DNA of 53,349 nucleotides from Hofstenia miamia (lineage: Eukaryota; Xenacoelomorpha; Acoela), in NCBI GenBank assembly GCA_004352715.1, contig SCFE01000098.1, positions 213,222 through 266,570 on the forward strand, written 5' to 3'. A program made the position numbers and the translations under genes. The notes under the pieces are model-generated. The model did not search any database and was not told the DNA's origin. It saw nothing but the letters and a program-made list of their open reading frames with translations. Below, one piece after another: positions 1-11,262 of this stretch; within the stretch, counting starts at the first letter, position 1, and every line of letters starts with the position of its first letter.

Positions 1-177
1 ATCTCTATAGCAGGCAGACAGTAAATGCTCACGAGTTACCCAGTTAGTAGCCTTGGTTGGCGAAAGCTGGAGAGGCGCAACCCTCTCATGAAGCTCAGCC
101 TTTGGCTTCACTCTCTGCTGATCAGACTCAACACAGATCAGCACTCTGCGTGCCGGGGGTCGCCAGAGGTCAAGCAT
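1..177 (-). CDS. Partial ORF running off the left edge, GC-rich, unrecognised
   Basis: From an ATG at 177-175 the minus strand stays open for 59 codons to position 1, beginning MLDLWRPPARRVLICVE. The first 290 bp are clearly GC-richer than the rest of the window, and the upstream leader (about 178-290, read on the minus strand) is also GC-rich. This composition contrast suggests the start of a transposable element or another gene entering from the left. It does not match ARPC4. No family assigned. Confidence 0.3.
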   Translation of the reverse strand, partial: MLDLWRPPARRVLICVESDQQRVKPKAELHERVAPLQLSPTKATNWVTREHLLSACYRD

Positions 178-278
178 GATTAAACCGGCCTTAGCGGGCA
201 CACTTCCAGGGGTAGAGTCCGGATCTTAATCTGTTGACACACACTCTTCAGTCTGTCGATTGGTAAAGTAACCCCGAT

Positions 279-570
279 ATGCCAAAAAGGTTGAATAGCT
301 GGTTTGATAATCATCATTTGTATTCATTGGTCGATATATCTACTTTGAGGATTAGCTTTGGAGAATACCACACCTCACAGTTTATTACTTCTCTTTGGGA
401 AATTCATCAAAGGCATGGCAACCGATCTTTACAAATGTTCACTTGTTAATGTGGTTTGTGTTTTCAAATTGTGAAAGTTTATCACGTGTGTCCAAAGCAG
501 GTCAGCGAGCTATTGAACTTCTTCAACACCTTATATGGACTTTATTGATTTTAAAGTTTCGTTATTAAAA
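279..570 (+). pseudogene. Decayed protein-like fragment, two frames
   Basis: An ATG at 279 opens 54 codons with a protein-like string (SFGEYHTSQFITSLWEIH) ending in TAA at 444. A second open stretch in another frame follows directly from 449 (SLSRVSKAGQRAIELLQHL). The frame change with stops suggests a decayed gene or transposon protein. No family is recognised and chance cannot be excluded. Confidence 0.2.
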
Positions 571-1653
571 ATATACACATGTTTCATGTGAGGTCTATTC
601 AATTTTGAATAGCATTATTTTAAATCAACTAGTGACTTTAGAAAGGACTGAAAAAATAATTCATTATCAAATGAATTTTAAAGCTAGTAACAAATCTACA
701 TATTTTATTGCAAAACGTTTGGGGTCTTATTTTTTGTTTTTGCGGTTGTTGAAAACTTTCACATTCATTAATCTGAAACTATCCTATATATATATATATA
801 TAAATATATATTTGCAAAAATCCTGCATTAACATTAAAAACAACCTTCTTTTTGCTTTAGCTAGTTGCATCCAATACTGCGTAACCAGACAAATTATTTT
901 TTGAAGTTTTCATGGAACAAAATTACAATTGCAGCAGCATCCAAACCAAGCATTACTTCGAAAACTCAACTTCAAACAAATTGAGTATATGGTTTCAGAA
1001 TGTAATTTAATTTTTGGTCATTTTCGAGTAGTTTATAACTTGAACACCATGTATAACTCAATTTTTTTTGACGCAAATCACTTTTTAGACAACACCCCTC
1101 GATTTAAGTCACACCATTGCCGGGACTCAAGAAAATAGGTCAACGAGTAGGGAGGAAGCAATCGTAGATAAGGAGAGCATCCAATATGAGGAATGTCATT
1201 CCAGCTGTACGAGCTCATGTTGTTGGTTATTTGCATCAATGCTATGACTTTTTGTGCTTTAAAAGTAAATTTTATTATTTTTTGAATGCATGTTATTTAA
1301 AGTTACATCAAGGCATCAATTTTCATCCGATTCTTTTAAAATTGTACTCAAGTATGCATCCTTAAATTCTCTACAAACTATTTTAAGTTTAACTCTTTTT
1401 ATTGATGTTAGGTGAATATTTTTAAACAGAAATGCAATACTTGGTCATAATTTTAAATCATGCAGCAAATAACTTGTACTTACTAATCAAATTTGCATTT
1501 TAACTTACATCAATTGCTTTGTATTTCTATTGGCTTTTATTTGTTTAGGTAATAAATATCGATTTTAATGTTTTGTTTATATGATTAAGTAATCAATGAA
1601 GTAAAATCACATTTGTGATTTTTCTTAATTTTTTAATTACTTTTGTTATAGAG

Positions 1654-1908
1654 AACTAGTAAACCTCAAGCATCCTAGTGTTTATGAACATCTGATTCTT
1701 AGACAATTGACAACAGATGATTGTGAGTGGATACATAATCATTCTTTAGCTCTACATTATTCTTGTCGTGATCACTAAGCCGAGTGGCATGTTAAGTTTA
1801 CTTCAGAATCATCCATGCCTGTTGTTGGTTATGAGAAACTTAATGACATGATTTACCAAAGAATTCGATCGAGTACGCTAATAAAGAAATTTGAGTCAAA
1901 GAAATAAT
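1654..1908 (+). pseudogene. Exon-like ORF with one internal stop
   Basis: After TTTTGTTATAG the plus strand reads 84 codons, ELVNLKHPSVYEHLILRQ to RIRSSTLIKKFESKK, ending in TAA. A single internal TAA follows SCRDH, and the frame continues coding-like on both sides (AEWHVKFTSESS). It looks like a last exon with a nonsense mutation, on the strand opposite ARPC4. The family is not recognised. It could be a pseudogene, a dead transposon ORF or a chance ORF. Confidence 0.3.
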
Positions 1909-3141
1909 TTACTTTGTAGTTTTTTTAGGCTAACGTAATAAATGCTTTATTGCCTAAGGCTACAAAATAACATCATACTGACTGCTTGAACGTTATTCCT
2001 GTTATTGCAACTATGAACATAATTTGTTGATCACACAGAAGGCTAAAACACAACTTTATTATCTATGTTTATTCGTCCAGTAGCCAAACAGAGAGGCAAA
2101 CAATAGAAATTGTTGTAATACATTTTGAGACCCTATGGAGAGGCACTTTGTATTAAGCTGTCTCCTGTTTCGTGCATTAACTTGAGTTGAATTTGTGAAT
2201 ATACATCAATTCTATCTCCACATTGCAAATGATTTTTAGGGATATTATGTTGAAAACTTACAACAACCTTCACGAATTTCACTATCTGGTGCCACCGATA
2301 ATGGAAATAACTCCAAAGCTATTGCAAATACAGCAAATTTTTATTTTAAAGCAGATATACACTCAATGATTCCGAATAGCTTGACACTAAAATAAGTTTT
2401 TTACACAATTTGGTTGTCCATACACAATTTTTAAAGATTTTACCCCTAGTGACTAGGTTTGACCATTTGCAAGGATAGTGTTAACTATAACTAGCTAAAA
2501 CCAAGAAAAAGATGCTTTTTCATGTCAATAAAAAGTTTCAGAACTATTGGGTTTTTTAAATTCAAGGAACAAATTTTCAACTCTCCCTAATGCTATGCTA
2601 TTCATAGCATGTCACTTACTAAACCCTGAGGCCGGAAAAATTCCAGAACGACCATTTACAAGTTAGAAAATGAATGATAGTAGCAATAAACAAATTTTAT
2701 TCCCATAAAGAATAACGAATGAGGATGACATTCTGTTATCAATTTCAAGGTGTATGTAAATGAGAAAATTGAGATACATTAAGTAATGCTTATTGTAGTA
2801 CCTAAATGTGAGTGAAATGTTTTCAATAACGTTTAAAAATATAAGTAGAGTGGGAAACTTTAATAACGTTTGTCATTGAAAAGTAGATAGAAATGATAAA
2901 CAAATTGCTCCTCCAGATACTTGACTTAACAGCTCATCTTCCCCAGAGCGAAACTTCTTAATTTCGAAAATCTCATTAAAAGCATTAAAAGTGCATCAAA
3001 GAAAAGCAATTAATTCACTCTCATAAACACGTTAGTTCTATATGGATACACATTCAGTTGGGAAGTTAATTTGATGCTACATGAATGTCAACATGACCCC
3101 ATTCATGATCATGTTGAGATTGGTTAATACAATGAACTGAC
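1909..3141. other. Stretch with no recognisable feature, presumed ARPC4 intron
   Basis: AT-rich. I looked here on the minus strand for the missing ARPC4 C-terminal exon (phase 0, expected to start Gly-Tyr-Asp) and did not find it. Confidence 0.5.
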
Positions 3142-3237
3142 CTTAACAGGCTTTCTACGAAGAATTGCGAACTGTTCGGCTCGTTGTTCTAAGAATTTTG
3201 TAAATCTTTGCGTTAGAATAACTTCCACTGCATCGGC
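3142..3237 (-). CDS. ARPC4: ARPC4 third exon (divergent)
   Basis: Acceptor TTCTTAG ends at 3238. Encodes 32 residues (78-109) and aligns with the conserved ADEIEKIL...RRKPVEG segment. Identity is concentrated at the ends ([17 protein letters not shown]), with many substitutions between. Donor GTCAGT, phase 0. Confidence 0.9.
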
Positions 3238-6178
3238 CTAAGAATATAAATTTCTTACATCAAATTGGTCACTTCCTTACAATAATTGTAACCAATCAGC
3301 TTTAATTACATAGCCAGCTCGTATACTTTCCGAGATAATTAAAACAAACTATTTTAGAACGGGATATTACATGCATTTATAATACCATTTCAACAGGCAA
3401 AATATGAAATTGCGTGTTGCTAAACTAACTCTTCGAAATGCATTGGGTTTATCGCAACAAATTCAACACTCTAACTTAGTAATAGTTCATGTTAATTTTA
3501 ATGATAACGACTCGCAAAGGCCTTGGAAAATGCAAAATCTTAAAATACACTAGTTTACATTTGTAACGAGATGTGCAGTGAAAGAAGTGTGCAAATATAC
3601 ATATATCATTTGGTCATAAATGCACATTGGCTATATAAAGTGGCGCCTCAGATACTTCCTTTGAATTTTTTTGAGCTAACAGTGATGGACAGATAGAGAT
3701 AAATCAAGGATCAATAGTTTTTCAGGCAGCGCGATCAATTTTTTCGAAATGAACTCTAATTTACAGGAACTTATAAAGTTCGGTAATCAAATTTACTGCT
3801 AGGGACCCGGATTGGGGGATAATAGGTCTCGGAAGGTTGTAATTAGAAGTCATTAAAAATCATATAAACTTAACGCTTCGAATAATAGCAATTAATAGAT
3901 CATTTTATCAAAAGCTATGAGTTTCTAGAAAGGTCAGAAGCAAATTTATATAAATTTATCCATTTTTAGTACAATTATAAGAAATTTGCGAATAAAAAAT
4001 TCAAGCTACCAACGTTATAATTACAGTATACAAAAATTTTATTAAGTGCTCTAATTGTTACGGCATTTACAGACAAATTTCGACGGACTTGAACAATACA
4101 TTGATGACGTTCAATCAAAAATGATATTGCTTGTTTAGAGATTAAAAGCGCTTAAAACGGCACAATTGAAATAATTTGCTTGTATTGAAAACCTTGACAT
4201 TCCTATTTTTTCAAAACCTAATGCAGATCAAACAGCAACTAGTACTCTGTAAAATTGTTGTACGACACAACGAGAATTGGTCTTATAAAACAAAAGTGAT
4301 TTTGAGGAGTGTCATTTAACAGGTTTTCAATGTTTTGACAGAAATTTAAATTGGTTTAACACTTAAATTGGAATTTCATAGGTGCAGTGTACATAAAAAG
4401 ATTAGTATAATTCAAAAATTGAATTCAGTAAATGAGTCACTAGTGCTTTTAAAAATTTCTTATGAAGGAACAATAAACATTTAAAGTTTAACGAAAACAA
4501 ACAATGTTTTCATTTTGACGTTGCAGTGACGGTTAAGGATGTTGAAACAATCAAAAGATAATAAATTTTAATAGTAATACTGCTATAAAATGTGATAACC
4601 CATTTTAAACTATTCTAACCGAGAATTTATCATAAATTTCTAGTTTCGCGCTTAGGTTTTTTGAACAAAAATAACCGTACACAAAATGCAATCGTCTGTT
4701 TTTAGGAAAATAGAACATTCTTAAGTGTTCGCAGTTGGCCACAAAAGGGGGGGCGGTCGACCCTGCCCTTCCCCCTAATCGCGCCACTGTAAATTCCCTC
4801 CTATTGTGAAAAAATTTAAATAGATTTGATATATTTAACATGTCTAGAATTGATCTGCTTTCAGCTACTCCTAAAAATAGTACGGACTTGGATAAGAGTT
4901 AGAGTATTTGCTAAATTTCTTGGGTGTTCGCGTAGAAAAAAGTCAATTATAATTATATCATTGTACAATGATAGTTTTACCATAGTTTTGGGCTTAGTTC
5001 GGGGCTTAAAGTGGTCCTTTGAACTCTAAAGTTTTATTCATTATTCAAAGTAATTCAATATTTCAAAGTAACCTATAGAATAAACTACCAAGAATCAGGT
5101 TTCGGGTACAATACGCTGGTACATAACATAATTGATCTAGTCAGGAGAAAAATTTACATTATGTCAAGTATACACTACTGGTTTAAAACAACTGACACCA
5201 ACTGAAAAAATATAATTGAATGAATTTAATGTAAACATTAATCAATTATTTAATTGACGTAATAGACGACGGTTGATAAAAATATTTCAAAAACACAAAC
5301 CTGTTTAATCTTAATGCTGATGCGAACAGAATTAATGGAGCCTTCGATAAGTACTTGTTCTTTATCGGTTCGATTGAGAACAATCGGCTGAAGCAAAAGT
5401 TCCTTGCTGGTTCTAAAATATAAAATTCCATCGAAGGAAGCCTACAAGTGACATCAATAAGTTCGCGGACAGTGCTTGGATTATTGTAATGTTCAGGCAT
5501 TTTTTAATTTTTTAATTTTTTGAACTTAAATTGTGATTGTGGTTATAGATATGAGTGAAATTACCATAAAATGCTTGAGGAAATTATTCCCTCAGAAAAA
5601 ATTGGTGAGAATAGCAAGAGCATAGCCAAGGCTTGGCGGAAATTGTAGGAAAATGTAAACAAAACGGTTTGAGACTTTAAAGGCAAAATGGGCTGTTCGG
5701 GTTTAAGGTAATACAAATAACTTATTATTGGCATTATTCTTATTGAAATGAATTCAAAATACGCACAACATAACGTAATAATGTAATCAAAAAATAGTAC
5801 AGCTAGAATCAAGGTATTTATACCTCTCGGATGAATAGGAAACATTTCATTGGTCAGCTGATAAATTCACTCTTGAAGAAATGATGCGTATGAATTTGGA
5901 TCTTACAATTTATCATAAACCCTTAAGCCCAAATATATGCTAGAGGCTCTAACGTTAATTGATGACATAGAATATGTTTTTTTATAAATCAAATCCTAGC
6001 AAATAAATAAATGTCAATGAAGTGATCTGTATTGAGGGTTATAGTAAACGAATCATTACCTCATTTCTACTTCGGGTTTATTGTGTCTTTCTACAGTTTG
6101 GGAATCGAAATTTTCAATGCATAGTGCGCCTTCGAGAATCGACTTCACCTGACTGGTATAAAGAGCTTGTGCGGACAT
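3142..6178 (-). CDS. ARPC4: Arp2/3 complex 20 kDa subunit (ARPC4), residues 1-109, C-terminus not found
   Basis: ARPC4 is a core scaffold of the seven-subunit Arp2/3 complex that nucleates branched actin. Three exons on the minus strand join in frame: 6178-6060, 5412-5301 and 3237-3142. Visible family blocks are [57 protein letters not shown] and [10 protein letters not shown]. These match the animal ARPC4 order exactly, and exon 2 is close to identical in its core. Exon 3 is divergent ([20 protein letters not shown]). About 59 residues starting with the usual GYDISFLIT block are missing. The last donor (AAG, then GTCAGT) is phase 0, so a further exon is expected; I could not find it between 1 and 3141, so it probably lies beyond the left edge. 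Confidence 0.93.
3238..5300 (-). other. ARPC4 intron (2.1 kb) with a hAT-like fragment
   Basis: GT-AG intron between ARPC4 exons 2 and 3. Apart from the hAT-like end at about 4660-4789 it shows only AT-rich sequence. Confidence 0.85.
4660..4789. mobile_element. hAT-like non-autonomous element, one end only
   Basis: Ends at 4789 with GCGCCACTG, the reverse complement of a CAGTGGCGC terminus. The stretch ACACAAAATGCAATCGTCTG, the following CTGTTTTTAG and GTTCGCAGTTGGCCACAAA match the 7731-7937 element closely, so the two are family members. An internal C-rich/G-rich block resembles ends of hAT MITEs. No matching left terminus or target duplication was found. Confidence 0.6.
5301..5412 (-). CDS. 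ARPC4: ARPC4 middle exon
   Basis: Acceptor ATATTTTAG ends at 5413. Encodes residues 41-77, with SKELLLQP and [15 protein letters not shown], the most conserved stretch of the family. Donor GTTTGT, phase 0. A longer ORF in another frame across this region is a shadow. Confidence 0.95.
5413..6059 (-). other. ARPC4 intron (647 bp)
   Basis: GT-AG intron between the start exon and the middle exon. Open frames inside it are not coding-like. Confidence 0.85.
6060..6178 (-). CDS. ARPC4: ARPC4 exon with start codon
   Basis: Encodes residues 1-39 plus two bases of Arg40, beginning [17 protein letters not shown] and ending RHNKPEVEM. The start aligns with the usual ARPC4 start. The ATG is preceded by TTTTAG plus GATT, so an acceptor sits only 4 nt upstream. 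Donor GTAATG. Confidence 0.92.
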
Positions 6179-6190
6179 AATCCTAAAACA
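6179..6190 (-). promoter_or_regulatory. Acceptor-like site GTTTTAG just before the ARPC4 ATG
   Basis: On the minus strand GTTTTAG is followed by GATT and the ATG. As with MARS1, it may be a 5' UTR or upstream-exon acceptor or a spliced-leader acceptor. It is in frame with the possible exon at 10104-10177. Confidence 0.55.
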
Positions 6191-7730
6191 TGATAATTGA
6201 AAAACCCTGATATTATTGAACTACAATTTTTGGCATTGGATCGTTTATACCTTGGGTGGAATTCTACCCCAAATAACATGCTTTGGAAAGTGATCCAAAA
6301 ATGATACTCCAAAATTTTGTGAACTAATGCGTAAACTAGAAGAAAATTTGGTGCTTGTTTCGCCCCAAAATATAATTTATTTAAAACACTGGAAATTTTT
6401 AGTGGGGTTATTTCACTGTGTTGCACGTAGAGGGCAATGAGTGCTTAATTCCCCTCTGGTTACAGCAGAAATCCCCGCAATTGTCAACGTTATTTTCTCT
6501 TACAAATATTAGTATTTGTGCTAACGCTTAAAAGTCGCAAAATCCACGACATTACGATAACCGAAACCAAAATGACTGAGAAACAAGTAATGGAATGTAT
6601 AATTTTTCTAATTATCACAATTAATTCAAAAAAATTAACCTGATAGTTAACGTTGAAAACATGTCTTAGCTTAACCATTGATGAAACTTATTGCAACAAG
6701 ATTTTCCTTAAATTTAGAAAATATTGACCTCAATAAATCGCTTCGGTGCAATTTTATGCAAAATCAAAATGAAAGACTTTGGAAATAACTAAATACAACG
6801 TAATCACGAAGCAACCTAAATTTCTACAAAATTAGCTAATTAAAATACAATTAAGCAACTGAATTATCTGTTAAAATTGTATCTAAATGCGTACAGCAGT
6901 ACTTGGTATGATTATATCTTCCAAGTACGATTAGGAATAACTGCGATAGAATTCGCAAAAACAATAGAGGTTAAAAAAGTCGCAATGTTATTTTATCTGA
7001 AACAAATAATTATAAAGCAGCGCCTTCAGCTTCAGCACAGAATAATTTTTCTAAGACTAGGTAAATCTCAGCAATAGTTCAATGTGATTCACCCAATGTC
7101 ACCAAGGTAAGTGATATAATAACGTCACTGGTTACATTACTTGACTAGTTCAAGTGCGGAAGGTCTTGTTAGCGATGACTAAAATTCGGAAAATGGCATT
7201 GTTTACGCAAATGCTCTCAAATTCATGATGAAAAATCCACTCCTGTTTACGTATCGTAAAACCGAGTAGACGCAATAACTACCTATTAGAGAGGCGCGGT
7301 TAATTAATTGGGTGGTGAAAGGAACGTAAATGACAAGCGTAGATATATGACGCGATTCAAATTATGCTACTTTACTAATTACGTCAGATCGGAACGAAGA
7401 CGGTTTTATATCAAATAAATATCGCTCTCTACGACTGTTCAAATAGACTTCACAATATCTAGGGCCACGCTTTAAAAACACCACATTTAAAAGAAAAATA
7501 ACGAAATATAGCATAGTGGCAATTTCCCTATTTCTAATATATTTTTTATATCGTCCATAAAAATGACTCCAACAACAGCATTTCGCATATATAAATCGAG
7601 ATTTGTATTTAAATCATTTAATATAATATCATACTCTTAAACCCGCACTATTCAGCCATCTTCAGATGGGAATATTCTTTAGAAAAAACGTTCTAACGTA
7701 TAAAATAATGTTTTTGCTCTTAGACAGATC

Positions 7731-7937
7731 CAGTGGCGCATTTAGGATTTTTTAAAGCGGGGGCTGACAGCTTTTTTTAACGAAAAAATTGGAAAAAATG
7801 TTTTTTGGACCGAAATAAGCTTACACAAAATGCAATTGTCTGTTTTTAGTAGCAAATCGATTGATAACGTGAACTATTTTCAATTTTAAGGAAAAAGAGA
7901 ACATTTTACTTCGCAGTTGGCCACAAATGCGCCACTG
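7731..7937. mobile_element. hAT-like MITE, 207 bp, with near-perfect 8-bp target duplication
   Basis: Starts CAGTGGCGCATTT and ends with its exact reverse complement (13-bp terminal inverted repeats). It is flanked by GACAGATC (7723-7730) and GACAGAAC (7938-7945), an 8-bp duplication with one change. Terminus and duplication length fit the hAT superfamily. No transposase, so it needs an autonomous partner. Confidence 0.85.
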
Positions 7938-8924
7938 GACAGAACCTCTTCAAATTACTAAAATTTTGCTGAAAACACATATAGTAGCAAATATAGAATT
8001 ATGGTGAACTTATCAACATTACTAATTATGCGTTTCATACACGTAAGCGAAACCCAAATTTTGCTACATTTTCTGTAGAAAAGCAATAATGAAAGAATGA
8101 GTGAACAAATTCCAAATTTTTCTACAAAATTAATTAAAAAATATTGCAAAAACATGTTTAAAATACGCTACGTCTTAAACATGCCAACACTGGTAGTGAT
8201 TCAGATCCAAATGAACAATGTCAAAATTGAGGTTTTTTATTAGGACCATCAAGGTATGGTGTCCATCCACTGATTTACGAGAAAAAAACTAGTCTATAAA
8301 TTTATTCAAGTAATAATCTAAAAATGTGTCACAAAACCTTTTAGGAACTTACAAAGTCTAGACATTAAGAACACTTTATAAACTTTGGTAGGATCACAAA
8401 GATTTAAGAAATTATACTATTTCTTTGTGTATTAAGCAATGATTGCGAAATAAATAGTGCAAAATATATTTTATACTAATTGAATAACATCCAAAACATA
8501 ACTAAAACCGAAAGACTTCATATTTCAAAATAATGGCATTTAAAGTGCTTTCAAAGCACAGTGCAGAATGATTCATTTTCGCTGAGAGAAATTTTAATTA
8601 ATGACTGCTTAATTATATATTGAATTTACCTTAATAATTATCACTTAGAATCCAGAATTAATTAATACAGCGCTTGGCCATATCATGGAATTATATTATA
8701 GTGCTAACGTCGCTTTTATCCAATATAGGAAATCTTAGTTTGAGATAAAAATAGTCAGTAATTAGAATACTATATTAGTTTTAAACGTAGGTATGAGAGA
8801 GTATTTATAGCGAGACAAATTTCGATTTATAAAATAGAATGTTGTTATCAATGACAATACCCAATATAATAAGGATTTGCAATTATTAGATGAAGACTCG
8901 GAGATAGGGTTTTTGAAAAAAATA

Positions 8925-9261
8925 CTCCCTCTGTTTGGCAATAGTGCTTATATTTCCAAATTTTTACATCATTATTGAAAAACATTTATAAATTCTATTT
9001 ATTTAATATATGAAATCTTCAAGGTATGATTGAGAAAATTCTGCTTGACATATTTTTCAGAAAATTTGAAAATATCACATTTCTTTCTTCACTAGACAAG
9101 TGGTAAGTTGGACATCATCTTTTTGTAGTGGTTCTGGGTTGGTCCAGACGTAACAACTTGTAATCTATCATAGAAAATTTATAAAACCTAAAGTTACCAC
9201 CAAGAACAGTAATAATATGAAAAGTTTATCCCATGTTCACATTATTTGGGAACAGAGGGAG
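8925..9261. mobile_element. Stowaway/mariner-like MITE, about 337 bp
   Basis: The left end CTCCCTCTGTTTGGCAATAG follows TA; the right end read in reverse is CTCCCTCTGTTCCCAAATAA. The two inverted ends share the first 11 bp and the AATA block. CTCCCTC-type ends after TA are the signature of Stowaway-type mariner MITEs. The right flank reads AA rather than TA, so one duplication copy may have mutated. No coding capacity. Confidence 0.6.
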
Positions 9262-10103
9262 AATTAGTTTAACTAATAGTGATTTTGGAATTTCCAAAAG
9301 TTGCAAAACGATATCAATCACTTCGCAATGCTTTACAAGATATCAGAGACATTTTCTCTTTTATAGAATTAATGCTTGAGGAAGTAGTAATGCAGCAATT
9401 GTACATGTACCATATGATCCTGATTTTCTCTAAAGAATTTGTCAAAATCAGTGATAATTTTTTCAAAAAAATTAAAACGCCCATAAATCTGAAAGCACTA
9501 CAAAATAGAGAATTTCTTCTCTTTTTCGCCATTCGTTCGCGGCCAGTCGCAAAACAATTCAAGCATGTCCGCTTGCAGCGCGATGACCACTGACTGCACA
9601 CGGAGCGCTTCAATGGAACTTTAGTGGTATATTTACAGAAAAATTGATAGTTGATGTTAATTCTTGATGCCATGCCCGTTAGACTGTCGTATTATCTGAA
9701 CATTCGATTTGGGAAGAATTTAAATGTTTATACAAAATTCGGATTTTTAGAAGAAATGGTCACTATTTCATATCAAATGACTACTAAATTTCATAATGAA
9801 TTTGGATATAACTGTTCGGAAATCTTTTGTTACTTTAATGTAGGGTTAAAGAAACAGATATACATAGTACAATATAGGAAATTCATTTTTATTCTAACAT
9901 CGAATACACATGCCAATAAGTTGTCATTGTAATAATTGACATTTCTCGTTTATTTACACACGCGTCAAATACAAGAAAACAAAATATAATTATCATGAAC
10001 ATGACTAGAAAAATCACATAATACGCAAGGAAAGTTTATAAGTGATGATCTTAATTCGTTAGTGACATCTAGAGAAGGACTTAACACGTAATGTATGTAT
10101 TAC

Positions 10104-10177
10104 CTCTCTAGTGTATGTAGGTCTTGTATTATGTTTTCCTGCAATGCTTCTTTTGTCAACAATCGTTCGATCATCAT
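10104..10177 (-). CDS. Possible extra 5' coding exon, in frame with ARPC4
   Basis: An open stretch on the minus strand with two consecutive ATG codons reads MMIERLLTKEALQENI, continues IQDLHTLE, and ends in phase 2 at donor GTAATA. The acceptor next to the ARPC4 start (ends 6183) leaves G-ATT-ATG, so splicing across 3.9 kb would give AGG ATT ATG and extend ARPC4 by 26 residues in frame. The peptide is amphipathic and its base composition is richer than its surroundings. No family is recognised. It could also be a chance ORF or an exon of another gene; in-frame fit alone has a one-in-three chance. Confidence 0.3.
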
Positions 10178-10944
10178 CAACGGCAGCTTATTGTTCAAAT
10201 AAATTACTCATTGCTCTACAATAACACGTTCAACTAACTTTAATGGATAGTTGCAAATCAAAAATGAAGTTGATGAAATTCAATTTCAAATGTCTTTTCA
10301 ACACACCACTAGAAATCAATGAACCGAATTTAGACCAACGACTCGACCTCAACCTGACTCCATTTTATCCACAGCCATTATTAACATAGAAAATCAATGT
10401 TTAGTTGTAAGGTAATATTGTAAAATAAATATCTACTAGCAATAACTAAATCACCTCGTACACTTAGAATAAAGTTATATATTTTACTTTGAACAATCAT
10501 AACGTAAGATAAATATACATATGTTGCGAACATTTGCTGTTCTCGAGCTGATAAATAACCCGGTAAGTCTACACTTACTGCACACAAATGATACTTGGCA
10601 GTCGGCTAAGTAAAGGCTCAATAAACCAAAAAGTTTGAACTGAGATCGTACAAATCATTCAATCATCCAAAATCTGATTAGAAACACTTCGTTATACTCT
10701 TGATATCTAATGATAGAGGGTGGGTGTGAAGGAACTTACAAGTGAAATTATTATAATCAAGGTTTTGTTGCTATGTCCGTTTACATCAAAAACAAATCTT
10801 AACAAAACTGTGCTTAATAGCAATCCTCTACAACTTAAGTCCGTACATAAACTATAAAAATTGTTAAGTTAATTTTATTGAAATAATGAATACATACGTG
10901 AAAATATCAGGCTTGCCGTGGGACGACAATCTTCAACCCACAAC

Positions 10945-11262
10945 TAGTGTTCTGCGGTCATGGGCGCGGCCACGACTTAGAAGTTAGCCGGCCGTAGCCG
11001 CGGCTAAAGATTTTGTTTTGCGGCCAAAATTCCGGCTAAGATTCATTTCTGAACATTATGTTGAACAATATATTTCCATAATTTTTATTTGTATTTTTGC
11101 TTGGCCATTTTCTTTAATTATTCGAACTATAAAAATTGCAGGCTTTCACTTAGTAGTAGTAGTAAAAAGCGCTGACTGCAGTAAAAATAAGTACGGCTAA
11201 GATCAAAATTTATTTTGTACGACCGGATAGGGCCAAAAAATTGCCTTAGCCGCAAAACACTA
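10945..11262. mobile_element. hAT-like MITE, 318 bp, exact 8-bp target duplication
   Basis: Begins TAGTGTTCTGCGG and ends with the inverted TAGTGTTTTGCGG (one mismatch). Perfect 8-bp duplications CCCACAAC lie at 10937-10944 and 11263-11270. The first five bases fit the hAT terminus consensus YARNG. It is GC-richer than its surroundings and has internal CGGCTAAGAT copies that could be subterminal transposase-binding motifs. It is inserted in a CA-rich stretch (CCCACAACCCACATCACA) that may be an older element. Confidence 0.9.

Noticed and set aside
4524-4530. CAGTGAC as left terminus of the hAT fragment ending at 4789
   Set aside because: Flanking 8-mers TGACGTTG and TAAATTCC do not match, so boundaries are unsupported.
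5246-5500. 84-codon minus-strand ORF
   Set aside because: It is a shadow in the wrong frame of the ARPC4 middle exon, which reads in another frame.
9314-9673. 119-codon minus-strand ORF overlapping a 104-codon plus-strand ORF
   Set aside because: The two overlap on opposite strands, show no family motif, and lie on a dispersed repeat (copy at 30097).
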